A stretch of 21,779 nucleotides of DNA from Pseudomonadota bacterium (GTDB lineage Bacteria > Pseudomonadota > Gammaproteobacteria > UBA4575), in contig VXPJ01000015.1 in the NCBI GenBank assembly GCA_009839635.1, forward strand, positions 1-21,779. The letters are read 5' to 3'. The notes under the pieces were generated by a model, which saw only the letters and a list, made by a program, of their open reading frames with translations, was not told the origin of the DNA and did no database searches. The translations under genes were made by a program, and so were the position numbers. Shown one piece after another: positions 1-9,500 of the stretch (its first letter is position 1; each line of letters opens with the position of its first letter).

Positions 1-39
1 ATGTCAAGGTGGTGCTCTAACCAACTGAGCTACGCGCCT
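1..39 (-). tRNA. tRNA-Val(GAC), 5' part only
   Basis: Read on the minus strand from position 39, the sequence gives a 7-nt acceptor strand AGGCGCG, then TA and a D-arm beginning GCTCAGTTGG. It then enters the anticodon stem and a TTGACAT loop, with anticodon GAC at positions 5-3. This matches the 5' half of bacterial tRNA-Val(GAC). The T-arm and 3' end lie left of the window, so stem pairing of the acceptor cannot be checked here. About 100 bp of non-coding sequence separates it from the uvrB stop. I see no convincing promoter or terminator there. Confidence 0.85.
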
Positions 40-146
40 AGTTCGGATAGGGAAACTACCACAGAACGCTTCGTTCCGATACCTTGTCGAAAACAAACCG
101 AACTGCCGCGTTTTGCAATTGAACCCAGCAAGGGCAAAAGGGTTAA

Positions 147-2177
147 TTAGCTTGCCTTGCGTTGCGGCTTGCCCAACACCACATCCTTCAGGTGGAAGAG
201 TTCATCTCGGAGCTTGGCCGCCTCTTCGAACTCCAGATTTCGGGCATGCTCATACATTCTCTGCTCGAGCTGCTTGATCTTTTTCATGCCTTGTTCGGGA
301 GTCAGGGCCAGATACTCCGTGCTGTCAGCAACATCCTCAAGGCGGGTCCTGTAGATCGCCCGTTCAGCGGGCGATTTGCGCGCACCTTCCATGATGTCAG
401 GAACCTTCTTGGTGATCCCCCTGGGGGTGATGCCGTGTTCCTGGTTGAACGTTATTTGCTTGTCTCGGCGGCGGTTGGTCTCATCGATGGCACGCTGCAT
501 GGAGCCCGTCATCTCATCGGCATACATGATGGCACGACCGTGAAGATGCCGTGCAGCACGGCCCACGGTCTGGATCAGGGAACGCTCTGAGCGTAAGAAT
601 CCCTCCTTGTCCGCATCCAGGATGGCGACCAGCGAAACTTCCGGGATATCCAGTCCCTCGCGCAACAGGTTGATGCCGACCAGCACGTCAAAATCCGCAT
701 TGCGTAGCCCACGGATGATTTCCACTCGCTCCACGGTATCGATATCCGAGTGCAGGTAGCGTACCCGCACCCCGTGCTCGTCCAGATACTCGGTCAAATC
801 TTCAGCCATGCGCTTGGTCAGTGTCGTGATCAGCACGCGCTCACCCCGTGAAACGCAGTCGTTGATTTCAGAAAGCACGTCGTCCACCTGGGTGGTCACC
901 GGGCGCACGTCGATCTCGGGGTCCACCAGTCCCGTCGGACGCACCACCTGCTCGGCGATAACATCGGATTTTTGCATCTCGTAGGGGCCCGGCGTGGCCG
1001 AGACATAGATCATCTGCGGGGCAAGCGCTGCGAACTCCTCGAACTGCAAGGGGCGGTTGTCCAAAGCCGAGGGCAGGCGAAAGCCGTACTCCACCAGGGT
1101 CTCCTTGCGTGAGCGGTCGCCCCGATACATGCCGCCGAACTGGGGCACGGACACGTGACTCTCATCCATTACCATCAGGGCATTATCCGGCAGGTAGTCC
1201 AGCAGGCAGGGAGGCGGCTCACCCGCAGCACGCCCGGAAAGGTAGCGTGAATAGTTCTCGATGCCGGCGCAGTAGCCGATTTCCTGGATCATCTCCAGAT
1301 CGAAACGCGTGCGCTGCTCCAGGCGCTGTGCCTCCACCAGGCGATTGGCGGCATTCAACTCCTCCAGGCGTTCCTTGAGTTCCTCCTTGATCTGCTCGAT
1401 AGCATTGAGCAGGATTTCTCGCGGGGTCACATAGTGCGTCTTTGGATAGATAGTCAGGCGCGGCACCCGGTGAGTGATCTCGCCGGTGAGCGGATCAAAG
1501 TAGCTCAGGTGCTCAATTTCCTCATCGAAGAGCTCAATACGGATGCCCTCGCGCTCGGAGTCTGCAGGGTGAACATCAATGACCTCGCCGCGCACCCGGA
1601 AGGTGCCACGGCGCAGTTCGGTGTCGTTGCGCGAGTACTGGAGTTCAGCCAGGCGGCGCAGCAGCTTGCGCTGGTCGATTCGGTCTCCGCGATCAAGGTG
1701 CATGACCATGTTCAGGTAGGCTTTGGGGTCACCCAGCCCGTAAATGGCGGATACGGTGGCCACGATGACCGTATCCGGACGTTCGAACAGGGCCTTTGTG
1801 GCAGACAGGCGCATCTGCTCGATGTGCTCGTTGATGGAGGCGTCCTTCTCGATGAAGGTATCGCTTGCCGGCACATAGGCCTCGGGCTGGTAGTAGTCGT
1901 AGTAGGACACGAAATACTCCACGGCATGCTGCGGGAAGAACTCCTTCATCTCCCCGTACAGCTGTGCCGCCAGGGTCTTGTTGGGCGCCAGGATGATCGT
2001 CGGCCGCTGCACCTGTTCGATGACATTGGCAATGGTAAAGGTCTTACCTGAACCAGTGACCCCAAGCAGCGTCTGGTGGGCCAGCCCGTCATTCAACCCA
2101 TCGACCAGCGTCTGGATAGCACTGGGCTGGTCACCTGCCGGACCAAAGTCAGTAACGATTTTAAATGGCTGATACAT
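147..2177 (-). CDS. uvrB: UvrB, excinuclease ABC subunit B
   Basis: DNA damage-recognition helicase of nucleotide excision repair. It receives DNA from UvrA, verifies the lesion and recruits UvrC. The 676-aa length is normal for proteobacterial UvrB. Walker A is GVTGSGKT with K45. The damage-probing beta-hairpin region, rich in tyrosines (YDYYQPEAYVP), lies at about residues 92-105. The DEAD-type box is DESH at 338-341, motif III is SATPG, and motif VI is QTVGRAAR. The UvrC-binding UVR domain is at about 631-668 (FEEAAKLRDE). The start is ATG at 2177, divergent from the aminotransferase gene 107 bp away. I see no CTGT-N8-ACAG LexA box upstream. The gene appears intact and is core genome, not part of the defence island. 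Confidence 0.98.
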   Translation of the reverse strand: MYQPFKIVTDFGPAGDQPSAIQTLVDGLNDGLAHQTLLGVTGSGKTFTIANVIEQVQRPTIILAPNKTLAAQLYGEMKEFFPQHAVEYFVSYYDYYQPEAYVPASDTFIEKDASINEHIEQMRLSATKALFERPDTVIVATVSAIYGLGDPKAYLNMVMHLDRGDRIDQRKLLRRLAELQYSRNDTELRRGTFRVRGEVIDVHPADSEREGIRIELFDEEIEHLSYFDPLTGEITHRVPRLTIYPKTHYVTPREILLNAIEQIKEELKERLEELNAANRLVEAQRLEQRTRFDLEMIQEIGYCAGIENYSRYLSGRAAGEPPPCLLDYLPDNALMVMDESHVSVPQFGGMYRGDRSRKETLVEYGFRLPSALDNRPLQFEEFAALAPQMIYVSATPGPYEMQKSDVIAEQVVRPTGLVDPEIDVRPVTTQVDDVLSEINDCVSRGERVLITTLTKRMAEDLTEYLDEHGVRVRYLHSDIDTVERVEIIRGLRNADFDVLVGINLLREGLDIPEVSLVAILDADKEGFLRSERSLIQTVGRAARHLHGRAIMYADEMTGSMQRAIDETNRRRDKQITFNQEHGITPRGITKKVPDIMEGARKSPAERAIYRTRLEDVADSTEYLALTPEQGMKKIKQLEQRMYEHARNLEFEEAAKLRDELFHLKDVVLGKPQRKAS

Positions 2178-2274
2178 ACTTTCACTTTTTGGGGCTTATC
2201 TGCATTTGACAGGCCCCGTATACTCTACCCGGTGCTGCCAAGGTGCAGCGTTTCGAAATTTCAAAACCCTGACC

Positions 2275-2279
2275 AGGAG
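2275..2279 (+). promoter_or_regulatory. Shine-Dalgarno AGGAG fixing a GTG start
   Basis: AGGAG ends five bases before the GTG at 2285. It supports GTG rather than a downstream ATG as the aminotransferase start. The protein alignment also needs this start, because the conserved N-terminal region begins immediately after it. Confidence 0.8.
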
Positions 2280-2284
2280 ACATA

Positions 2285-3463
2285 GTGCAATATTCACTCG
2301 CAAAGCGGGTAACCCGGATTCAACCCTCCGTCACTTTAGCCATAACGGCACGGGCGAATCAAATTCGTGCAGAAGGCGGGGACATCCTGAATCTTGCTGC
2401 CGGTGAGCCGGACTTCGACACGCCAGAACACATCAAGGAGGCAGCCATTGCCGCGATGCGTGCGGGTCAAACCAAGTACACAGCCGTTGCAGGGACTGCT
2501 TCTCTGAAGGATGCTGTGATCGAGAAGTTCCGACGTGATAACGGGCTGGAATACACCTCTAGTGAAGTCATGATCTCCACTGGGGCCAAGCAGGTGCTCT
2601 ACAACCTGTGCCAAGCACTCTTGAACGAAGGAGACGAGGTATTGATTCCGGCCCCTTACTGGGTGTCCTACCCAGATATCGTGCTACTGGCAGGAGGGGA
2701 ACCAGTCACTATTCAAAGCCGAGCTGAAAATCGCTGCAAGATCACTGCAGAAGACCTGGAAAGCAAGATCACCCCCAGGACCAAGTTGTTGGTCATCAAC
2801 AGTCCGTCCAATCCAACGGGCATAGCATACACAAGGGAAGAATTGAGTGCCTTGGGTGAGGTTCTGGAAAAGCACCCGCAGGTGTTTGTGATCAGTGATG
2901 ACATTTACGAGCATATCCTGTTTCGTGGACAGGTGTTCTCGAACATCCTGAATACAACCCCTTCCCTAAAAGACCGCACCCTAGTGTTGAACGGGGTCTC
3001 CAAGGCCTATTCAATGACGGGCTGGCGCATTGGGTATGCCGCAGGCCCGGAAGCACTGATCAAGTCCATGACCAAAATCCAATCGCAAAGCACATCCAAC
3101 CCGAGCTCTATTTCACAGGCGGCAACAGAAGCTGCCCTGACCGGGGATCAGGGTTTTGTAACAGACATGTGCGATGAGTTTGAAAAGCGCCATGACTTCA
3201 TTGTTGGGGCCTTGAATGAAATCGATGGAATCCATTGTTCACAAGGTGACGGGACATTTTATTGCTTTCCCAGCATCGAAGGCCTGATCGAGAAAACCGA
3301 AAACGTTTCAGATGATGTTAGTTTTGTAGAACATTTGCTGAACCAAGCTGGTGTCGCCACAGTGCCCGGAACAGCATTCGGGTCACCCGAATACATACGT
3401 ATCTCGTTTGCAACCAGCATGGAAGTTCTGAAAGGAGCGGTTGCCCGCTTTAAGACACTTTGA
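2285..3463 (+). CDS. PLP-dependent aspartate aminotransferase (class I/II, Ib-like)
   Basis: Fold-type I aminotransferase that moves the amino group between aspartate (possibly aromatic amino acids or prephenate) and 2-oxoglutarate, in the cytoplasm. It has 392 aa, usual for subgroup Ib AspATs. The N-terminal block LNLAAGEPDFDTP is typical. The NPTG motif places N176 at the cofactor, D206 and Y208 (DDIYEH) bind the pyridine ring and phenolate, K240 in SKAYSMTGWR is the Schiff-base lysine, and R372 in YIRISF binds the alpha-carboxylate. The start is GTG behind a strong SD. A TATACT at 2219-2224 might be a -10 element, but no good -35 lies at the right distance. The gene is housekeeping and sits beside uvrB. 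The exact substrate cannot be fixed from sequence, so I give no symbol; aspC/aatA are the usual labels. Confidence 0.93.
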   Translation: MQYSLAKRVTRIQPSVTLAITARANQIRAEGGDILNLAAGEPDFDTPEHIKEAAIAAMRAGQTKYTAVAGTASLKDAVIEKFRRDNGLEYTSSEVMISTGAKQVLYNLCQALLNEGDEVLIPAPYWVSYPDIVLLAGGEPVTIQSRAENRCKITAEDLESKITPRTKLLVINSPSNPTGIAYTREELSALGEVLEKHPQVFVISDDIYEHILFRGQVFSNILNTTPSLKDRTLVLNGVSKAYSMTGWRIGYAAGPEALIKSMTKIQSQSTSNPSSISQAATEAALTGDQGFVTDMCDEFEKRHDFIVGALNEIDGIHCSQGDGTFYCFPSIEGLIEKTENVSDDVSFVEHLLNQAGVATVPGTAFGSPEYIRISFATSMEVLKGAVARFKTL

Positions 3464-3500
3464 CTCAGATATAGGTGACTAATGATTGTCAGGATCAACG

Positions 3501-3529
3501 TTGACCTGTGTATAGTGGGTCGTTACCAT
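3501..3529 (+). promoter_or_regulatory. Sigma70-type promoter for tRNA-Asn
   Basis: TTGACC (3501-3506) and TACCAT (3524-3529) are separated by 17 bp. The predicted transcription start is about 7 bp past the -10 element, a few bases before the tRNA at 3544. The -35 matches five of six consensus bases and the -10 four of six. Position and spacing make this the likely tRNA-Asn promoter. Confidence 0.6.
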
Positions 3530-3543
3530 CTCCTGTCTTCTAT

Positions 3544-3619
3544 TCCCCGGTAGCTCAGTTGGTAGAGCGGGTGACTGTTAATCACTAGGTCGGCGGTTCG
3601 AGCCCGTCCCGGGGAGCCA
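3544..3619 (+). tRNA. tRNA-Asn(GUU)
   Basis: A 76-nt cloverleaf. The acceptor strands TCCCCGG and CCGGGGA pair fully, followed by discriminator G and encoded CCA. The D-arm is GCTCAGTTGGTAGAGC. The anticodon stem GGTGA/TCACT encloses loop CTGTTAA with anticodon GTT at 3577-3579. The T-arm contains GGTTCGAGCCC. The defence island begins directly 3' of this gene. tRNA 3' ends are common integrase targets, so it may be the island's original attachment site; no second copy of the tRNA 3' end occurs in the window. Confidence 0.97.
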
Positions 3620-3625
3620 TTAGCA

Positions 3626-3807
3626 GGGGCACAAAATCGAGATCAAACCGAGTACTTAACTGAGCTCAAACATATAGCACGGAAACTTAATTGATCCCCC
3701 CAATTCTGAAGCTAGGTTGAAGGCACGGTAACATGGATGTGTTCGGACATAACATGTGCAAAACAACCGAATAAAATTCGGGCTAATGGGGCACAATTTC
3801 GATCAAA
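3626..3807. repeat. Imperfect direct repeat pair in the island border
   Basis: GGGGCACAAAATCGAGATCAAA at 3626-3647 recurs as GGGGCACAATTTCGATCAAA at 3788-3807, differing by a 2-nt indel and two substitutions. The core GGGGCAC appears a third time at 3858-3864. The start-to-start spacing is 162 bp. It could be a decayed duplication, remnants of successive integration next to the tRNA, or chance in an A/T-rich stretch. Confidence 0.4.
3767..3781 (-). terminator. Possible intrinsic terminator of the defence operon
   Basis: A perfect 6-bp inverted repeat, CCGAAT/ATTCGG, with a 3-nt loop. Read on the minus strand it is followed by TTGTTTTG, a modest U-rich tail. It lies about 130 nt past the drmC stop, the last gene of the leftward operon. 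The stem is short and only half GC, so it would be weak. On the plus strand no T-run follows it. Confidence 0.4.
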
Positions 3808-3820
3808 TAAATTAGACTAG

Positions 3821-3970
3821 ATGACAATCATTGAATTTCCGGATGACTACATCATTTGGGGCACTCAGATACTCATAGATGTGGATTCTGCATGGAATTC
3901 CTACTACCTTTATACAAGTGAGAGCACCTTTGTATCTACCAGAGAACGAAGATGTTCATCAAGCAATTGA
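3821..3970 (+). CDS. Doubtful 49-aa open frame (possible gene remnant)
   Basis: ATG at 3821 opens a 49-codon frame whose first 30 or so residues (MTIIEFPDDYIIWGTQILID and on) read like a protein, with mixed hydrophobic and acidic residues. It then runs antisense into the 3' end of drmC and stops at 3968-3970. There is no Shine-Dalgarno upstream. It may be the 5' stub of a gene cut off when the island arrived, or a chance frame. No family recognised. Confidence 0.2.
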   Translation: MTIIEFPDDYIIWGTQILIDVDSAWNSYYLYTSESTFVSTRERRCSSSN

Positions 3971-4671
3971 GGAATTCTACCGCCACTGATCAGCACTCCG
4001 GCTTCCATGTTTTTCTCCATTGCGAAGCCCGTGAGATTTGCGCTGGTGATGAAACATATATTGTCATCAGCCACAGCAACTTTGGCGTGGACGGAGCCAT
4101 CTGAGAACGGCTCGATCTTGTCATGCCATGCATAGAGTCGAGCAGAAGGGACCAGCATCTTCATTTTGCCTATCGCATCGAAGGTGATGCTGCCGCCGTG
4201 GTCCTGTGATAATTCCAACAACATCAGGATATCTACCCCTCTCTCTATAGCGGCATTCAAAGCCTTGACGATGGTGGAGACGTCATAAGCCACGAAGCTA
4301 GTGATAAACAATGTATGTGCCGCTGAGTTGATCACCTGCAACAATGCTTGCTCCGTTCGGCGAGCCGAGACGAATGGCGTCGTTGGTCCTGTCCAGACGA
4401 GTTCTGTCGATTGCTCGGAATCCACCTTGTTCAAGACATGGCTGGCAGCGAATAGCATCAATGCCAGTTGATCGGCGCTCACGGTGGTAGCCTGCCAAGC
4501 ATTGATGAGTTGGTCCAACATCTTAAAAGCCACCGGTGTGCCGACCACATCCGCCAGCGCCACTTTGGCCTCATTGGGCTCGGCTCGACGAATCCGGGAT
4601 GCAATCGCCTGAACCTTTTCCGGCGAGACCAGACAAACCACTGTTGCTACGGCATCCAGAAGTTTATCCAT
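3910..4671 (-). CDS. drmC: DrmC, phospholipase D-like protein of DISARM
   Basis: A 253-aa PLD-superfamily protein. The catalytic HKD motif is H195-x-K197-x4-D202, followed by the S210-A-N212 step typical of the fold. Only one HKD motif is present, so activity would need a dimer. The N-terminal ~90 residues are helical in character. I chose ATG at 4671: an in-frame ATG exists at 4803, but the extra 44 residues overlap drmB completely and are not family-like, whereas 4671 is one base past the drmB stop. In DISARM, DrmC is a core gene; published work on DISARM reports it is not always essential, and its nuclease role is unsettled. It is the last gene of the operon. Confidence 0.88.
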   Translation of the reverse strand: MDKLLDAVATVVCLVSPEKVQAIASRIRRAEPNEAKVALADVVGTPVAFKMLDQLINAWQATTVSADQLALMLFAASHVLNKVDSEQSTELVWTGPTTPFVSARRTEQALLQVINSAAHTLFITSFVAYDVSTIVKALNAAIERGVDILMLLELSQDHGGSITFDAIGKMKMLVPSARLYAWHDKIEPFSDGSVHAKVAVADDNICFITSANLTGFAMEKNMEAGVLISGGRIPQLLDEHLRSLVDTKVLSLV

Positions 4672-4672
4672 G

Positions 4673-6532
4673 TCACAGGTTATCGAAGAAAGCCGCATCG
4701 AAGCATTCGAGAGTCGGCATGAGCAACGAGCGATCCAAGTAGCGGTTACCCCGCTCACAGGACGTTTCTGAGACCAAGCTACATGCGTGGCATGCAGCGG
4801 CATGGAGGGAGCGATCTTTCTGCGGATCGTGCTCGGAGCAGAGCGGATCCGAGGAGCAGATCTTTGACCTGTTCAATGCCTGTTCCAGCAAACGCCCGAG
4901 ATTCTCTGGCTTACCTAGATCGACGAGACCACCCAAAGTCCCGTCAGAATCTGCTGCTGCTGTGTAGATCAGAATACCGGCTTGAGGACTATCATCCGAG
5001 GTATCAGCATAGATGCGTTCACGTATGCTCGCAGCATTGTAGCCGCACTCCAGTGCCAATTCGCGAATCAACACATGAGAGAGCGTATGAAGCATGACGT
5101 AACGAATACCGGGATAGCCTTCTTCCGGATTGAGCTGGCGTGAGTTGCGCCAACCCCTATGACCACCCCTAAGCTTCTGATCGACCGTCTTCACTGCAGG
5201 CAATGCTCCCCAGGCTGCAAGAGCCTGTTCGTCGAACTGGATGAAGATGCCTTCACCGTGAACCTGATTTGCCGGCACCCAGTCAGGCTTACCTCGTGAG
5301 AGGTCGGCCATCTGGGGCCGCTCATCCTGAGCTCCCGTTTCTTCCGGAGCCTCGACCCGAGTAAAACCCAGCAAAGCGTTCACCTCGCACAGTCGCTCCA
5401 AGAGTAGCACTCTGCCGATGTGCTTCTCGAACGCCGGTGGCGTATCGACTTCCTTACTCATGAAGTGCGGGTAGTCGGTAGGCGGATCAGACTCAGTCAG
5501 AACGTCCCACTCGGGCCCTTTAATGTCAGCCTCATTTACGTCCTCCTGTCCGTTACCAGTATGATACGCTTCGATAGCAGACCAGATGGCCGCAGTGGGG
5601 TATTTGTCGATCCCAGGCAGCGCTCCGGTCTTTTTGAGCGTCCTCACAGTCACCACCACTTCGGCTTCGGACTCCAATTCTTCGAAGAACTCCCAACCAT
5701 CCTGAATAAGCTGACTGAGAGGGTCCCCCATCTGGGGAATCGCAAGCGCCGATAGCGTTATCGGGAACCAACTATTTGTAGCACCCAATAGAACTGCGCG
5801 AGCTTCCTCGTCACATTCATCGTCGAAGTGATCCAGGTGTGGATGGCGGCCTCGGCAGGCGGGAAGGTTCTCTTTGCCAGCCTTGCCAAAGGCATGGGCC
5901 ATACTCCGCGATGCACCGCACGCATCGCACTTCACCCACAGATTTTCCGTCTGCAAGGACGCGCCGCTCTCGAAGAAACGCAGCGTTCCCTTGCAAGAAC
6001 TGTTACCCCCATGGACGAAGTAATGCCAAGGGAAGTCATCGAGATGGCCATCACGACAGGCTAAGAGGAAACGCGCGGGTACGGCATCGGCGTCCCTAGC
6101 AGGCTGATTGCCCTTTGAACCTCGACATCCCTTGTGGACGAAGCGTGTGCGCTCAGGCCGAAATCGGTTCTCCTTTATTTCGAATAGCCCCGTATCGAAA
6201 GGAGACAACAAGCCGCATTTTACACAACGCATCCACCGCGGAAACGGTCGCACTGGTACACCTATATTTGCCTCAGCCGACCAGACGTCAATGAACTCAC
6301 TCTTCTGGAATGGCGGCATCCGAAGGCTCTCCACTTGCGCTCCCAGCATCTTACGGACGGCAGCCAGTAATCGAACTTCCTGGACCGGTTGGCAACGATT
6401 CTTTTCCCATTTGTCGACACCCAGTGTCACTACAGACAGGCTTGGTAGATCAACCAATGCTCCGGGCCCATAGCTCCAGAGCAACTGACTGGGTCTGACC
6501 TCCCCGACTGGAGTCTTCTCGACCGTCGTCAT
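4673..6532 (-). CDS. drmB: DrmB, DUF1998 zinc-binding DISARM core protein
   Basis: A 619-aa protein ending in a DUF1998 domain. C559, C565, C581, C584 and C592 are followed by the characteristic YLDRSLL ending. Further paired cysteines, C103/C106 with C136 and C202/C205 with C226, probably form two zinc ribbons. The opening PVGEVRPSQLLWSYGPGALVDLP is the usual N-terminus of these proteins. In class 1 DISARM, DrmB forms a complex with the DrmA helicase that binds DNA with a free 5' single-stranded end. The start ATG overlaps the drmA stop as ATGA, with AGGA about 8 nt upstream, so the two are probably made in matched amounts. All candidate zinc ligands are intact. Confidence 0.93.
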   Translation of the reverse strand: MTTVEKTPVGEVRPSQLLWSYGPGALVDLPSLSVVTLGVDKWEKNRCQPVQEVRLLAAVRKMLGAQVESLRMPPFQKSEFIDVWSAEANIGVPVRPFPRWMRCVKCGLLSPFDTGLFEIKENRFRPERTRFVHKGCRGSKGNQPARDADAVPARFLLACRDGHLDDFPWHYFVHGGNSSCKGTLRFFESGASLQTENLWVKCDACGASRSMAHAFGKAGKENLPACRGRHPHLDHFDDECDEEARAVLLGATNSWFPITLSALAIPQMGDPLSQLIQDGWEFFEELESEAEVVVTVRTLKKTGALPGIDKYPTAAIWSAIEAYHTGNGQEDVNEADIKGPEWDVLTESDPPTDYPHFMSKEVDTPPAFEKHIGRVLLLERLCEVNALLGFTRVEAPEETGAQDERPQMADLSRGKPDWVPANQVHGEGIFIQFDEQALAAWGALPAVKTVDQKLRGGHRGWRNSRQLNPEEGYPGIRYVMLHTLSHVLIRELALECGYNAASIRERIYADTSDDSPQAGILIYTAAADSDGTLGGLVDLGKPENLGRLLEQALNRSKICSSDPLCSEHDPQKDRSLHAAACHACSLVSETSCERGNRYLDRSLLMPTLECFDAAFFDNL

Positions 6533-9500
6533 GATTGGTCCTCATTCTTTGACGCGGGACAAGGCTTCCAGTCGTGATCGTCCGTAATGTGGCCGGTATT
6601 CATGATCAAACGCACGCCGGGCTCCACCTCGCGCATCGACATGGGCACGGTCCAGTTGTCCCATGGCTTGATGCCCGGTGCTTCGATCAAATTCTTGGTC
6701 ATAGCCGCATTCGGCCCACGTTTTTCATATGCCAACGTTCGACCGGGGACGCTGACCTCCTTGGCCCACTCGTCTGCACGTTCCTTGAGCTCCCGTTCTG
6801 CCAAGCTCTTGGTAGTGGAAAGCTCACTGACGTTCCACGCACGTTTGACGAGTACGTCGATCGCCTCGGTGATCTCCGCTTGATCCGACTTGCCCAACTC
6901 GCCAGCACCTTCGTTGGGACTGAACGCATCGTTCTCCAGGCGCATCAAGCTCAGCAATGAGCCAGTCAAGCCGCGGTCCATTGCGCGTGGCGAGAACGGG
7001 GTCACCGATTGTGCTTCGACGTGTTTGTAGAAAGTGGCGTGATAATGCTCGAACGTCTCGTAGTGCGATAGATCACGTGGCCGAGCCCACGTGAGCACTG
7101 TACACACCAGTCCAGGGACCGACCGACCGACACGGCTCGTCGCCTGGATGTACTCCGCCGTCCCCTTCGGCTGGCCATTGACCGCCATGAGTCCCAAGCG
7201 ATTGACGTCGACCCCCACCGATAGCATGTTGGTAGCCAGAACCACGTCTATCGCCCGCTCGTCACCCTCCCGCCATTTCGTTACGTATTTACCGGTAGCC
7301 GCGTCGAATTCCACCTTGAACTTGACCTCCAGGTTGTCGAGATATTTCGGGATGTCCTGACTGGATACCCGGGAGGTCAGCTCGCAAATATTGCTGACAC
7401 TGCGTTGTGCCAGTGCGGGTCGCTCGACCATGCTCATTTGCACGCGGTAGGAACGCGTCTGTACATCGTCCTCTGCTAGACGCTTCATTCCACCCAGTTC
7501 ACGCAATGAGTTGAAGTAACCAACCACGGTCATGTAAGGGTCTGCAGGTTCACCAAAGCGATCGAACAGCGATTGCGCTGCCGTCAGGAAAGCCGTGTAG
7601 ACACGAATCAACATCGCCGGCCGGGAACTACCGGGGGAACACACTCCGAGGTATCGCCTGCCAGACTTATGCTCGATAGACCGCTGTACCGAGAAATAGT
7701 TGTCTTCTACATCCAGACCGTGTGGTGGGAAGACCGAGACTCGCCGCATGAAGACATTGTTGACCTGCTCACGAGCCTTACGCACCGTCGCAGTGGAAGC
7801 GACGATCTTCGGCTTGATGAACTTCCCGTCCAACTTCCAGCCGCACAGTTCATCCACTGCCGTCTCGTATAAGCCAACCATGGTGCCGAGTGGACCACTG
7901 ATGAGGTGGAACTCGTCCTGAATGATCAGGTCTGGAGGGCGAATGGGGCTGATGTTCTTGACCTTCGTAGCTGTGAGCCCTTTACCTGCCTGATGGTTGC
8001 CGTTGCAGCCCGCTCCCTGCCAGAGTAGGCCATGCCGCTCGCATTCCTGTCCTGCCCGACCGAACAACGTACGCGCCTGACCTCGCCATGCCATCATGGC
8101 GAATTTGTCGACGGTGGCAATCATCATAGTCGGTGGGCGGTGGTAAATCTCTTCGTCCACCGTCAATACAGGGATACCTGGATGCGGTAGTTTACTCGAC
8201 CTGCCACGAGAGAATGTGCAACTGCTTTTTTTGTCACCGCAGTAAACTACGGTCCGGCTGCGATCTTTATCGACAACGACATCTTTACCTGGATCTATCG
8301 TAGAGCCGCACCATGGGCAACTTATGAGTTGTAGAGGCGATGTACGTCCTGCTTTGTTTTTTCCTGAATCGCGCAAAGCTTGAATTGCGTAGTGGCTTTC
8401 CTCAGTCGTGCCCGGCGTCACCTTGTTGCCTACCCACAGTCCAATGGTGAAAGGTTCCGTTCCGAGCGATTCATTACCTTGCACAAGAGCATCTCGCCGA
8501 AGCTTTTCCATTGCGCAGATCAGCGCAGTGGCACGCTGGAACTGTTGCAATGTCAGCAAACGCAGCGTGTAGCGCATTATCACGGCCAGCCCCCGAGAGC
8601 CGTCGTATCCACCGAGTTTGCCTTGTAGACGGCGGATCGCCATCGTGAACGCCGCCGCTCCCAAATAGGCTTCAGTCTTGCCGCCGCCAGTGGGGAACCA
8701 CAGCAGATCGGCATAGGTTTCCATTGGCTGCACTCGATCCGGATGTGTGGGATCAGCAAGCGACGGTATGGACAGCAGCAGGAAGGCCAACTGGAATGGT
8801 CGCCAGCTGCGGTTTTCCAGTACGTCGAGTTGGTTGACGGACACGTCCTTCCCACGTCGGATCTCGAGCGCGTATTGGCTACGCACACGCTGAATCGCCA
8901 TCGCACGATTAGCAAACCGGAATGCCGCCAATGCATATTCGTCAGTCTTCAGCGTATCAATGCCCTGTTGCAGACGCGTTTGGATCTCCTGACATTGATC
9001 CATCGCTTGTCGAGCCTGTACGTCGTAGCCGGACACATCGACACCAATCCGTGTACGTTGTTCATTGATCCACACCGCATAATCCTTGGATAGCAGACTC
9101 AATGCATCTACCAGAGCATTCACATCCAGAGTTGCGAGACGCTGCATATCAAGCAGACCACTGTTCACTATCTCTCGCATCGCCGGTCGGTCATCGACAT
9201 CCAGCCCTGGCGTCTCGGTGACCTGCACCTCATACTGGGGCATGACGGTAGTACGGACTTCAGTGGCCAGCATCACGTTTTCCGCCGTTTCAGCATGGAC
9301 GGCGACCCCATGTCCCACCACAAACTCGACCCGGTTGCGGTAGATCATCTCTAGTGAATCACGTTCCGGGTCCACACCGTCCACATCCAGAACGGGTCGG
9401 CGACGGAAGATGGCTCGCCTGGGGGCTTCCGCTTCTGCGCGAACGATCAGTTCAGGCTGGAACACCCAGGCCGTATCGCGGTTGGTTTCGGGTTCCTCCT

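Larger units (their letters stand above)
3620..3909. other. Gene-poor border between tRNA-Asn and the defence operon
   Basis: About 290 bp, visibly richer in A and T than the flanking genes. It contains an imperfect 20-22 bp direct repeat, a hairpin that could end the leftward operon, and the start of a doubtful 49-codon frame on the plus strand. No integrase fragment, IS end or exact duplicate of the tRNA 3' end was recognised. I see no T-tract terminator directly behind tRNA-Asn. Confidence 0.6.

Noticed and set aside
1434..2051. A 205-codon open frame on the plus strand inside uvrB
   Set aside because: Antisense to the most conserved part of uvrB, with no SD and no family resemblance.
2206..2224. 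TTGACA (2206-2211) next to TATACT (2219-2224), resembling a sigma70 promoter between uvrB and the aminotransferase gene
   Set aside because: Only 7 bp separate the two boxes, too few for one promoter. TATACT may be a -10 by itself, but the sequence 16-18 bp upstream is a poor -35.
4672..4803. A 44-residue N-terminal extension of DrmC from ATG 4803
   Set aside because: It lies wholly inside drmB in another frame and is rich in C, S and R with no domain character. ATG 4671, one base after the drmB stop, fits the operon pattern.
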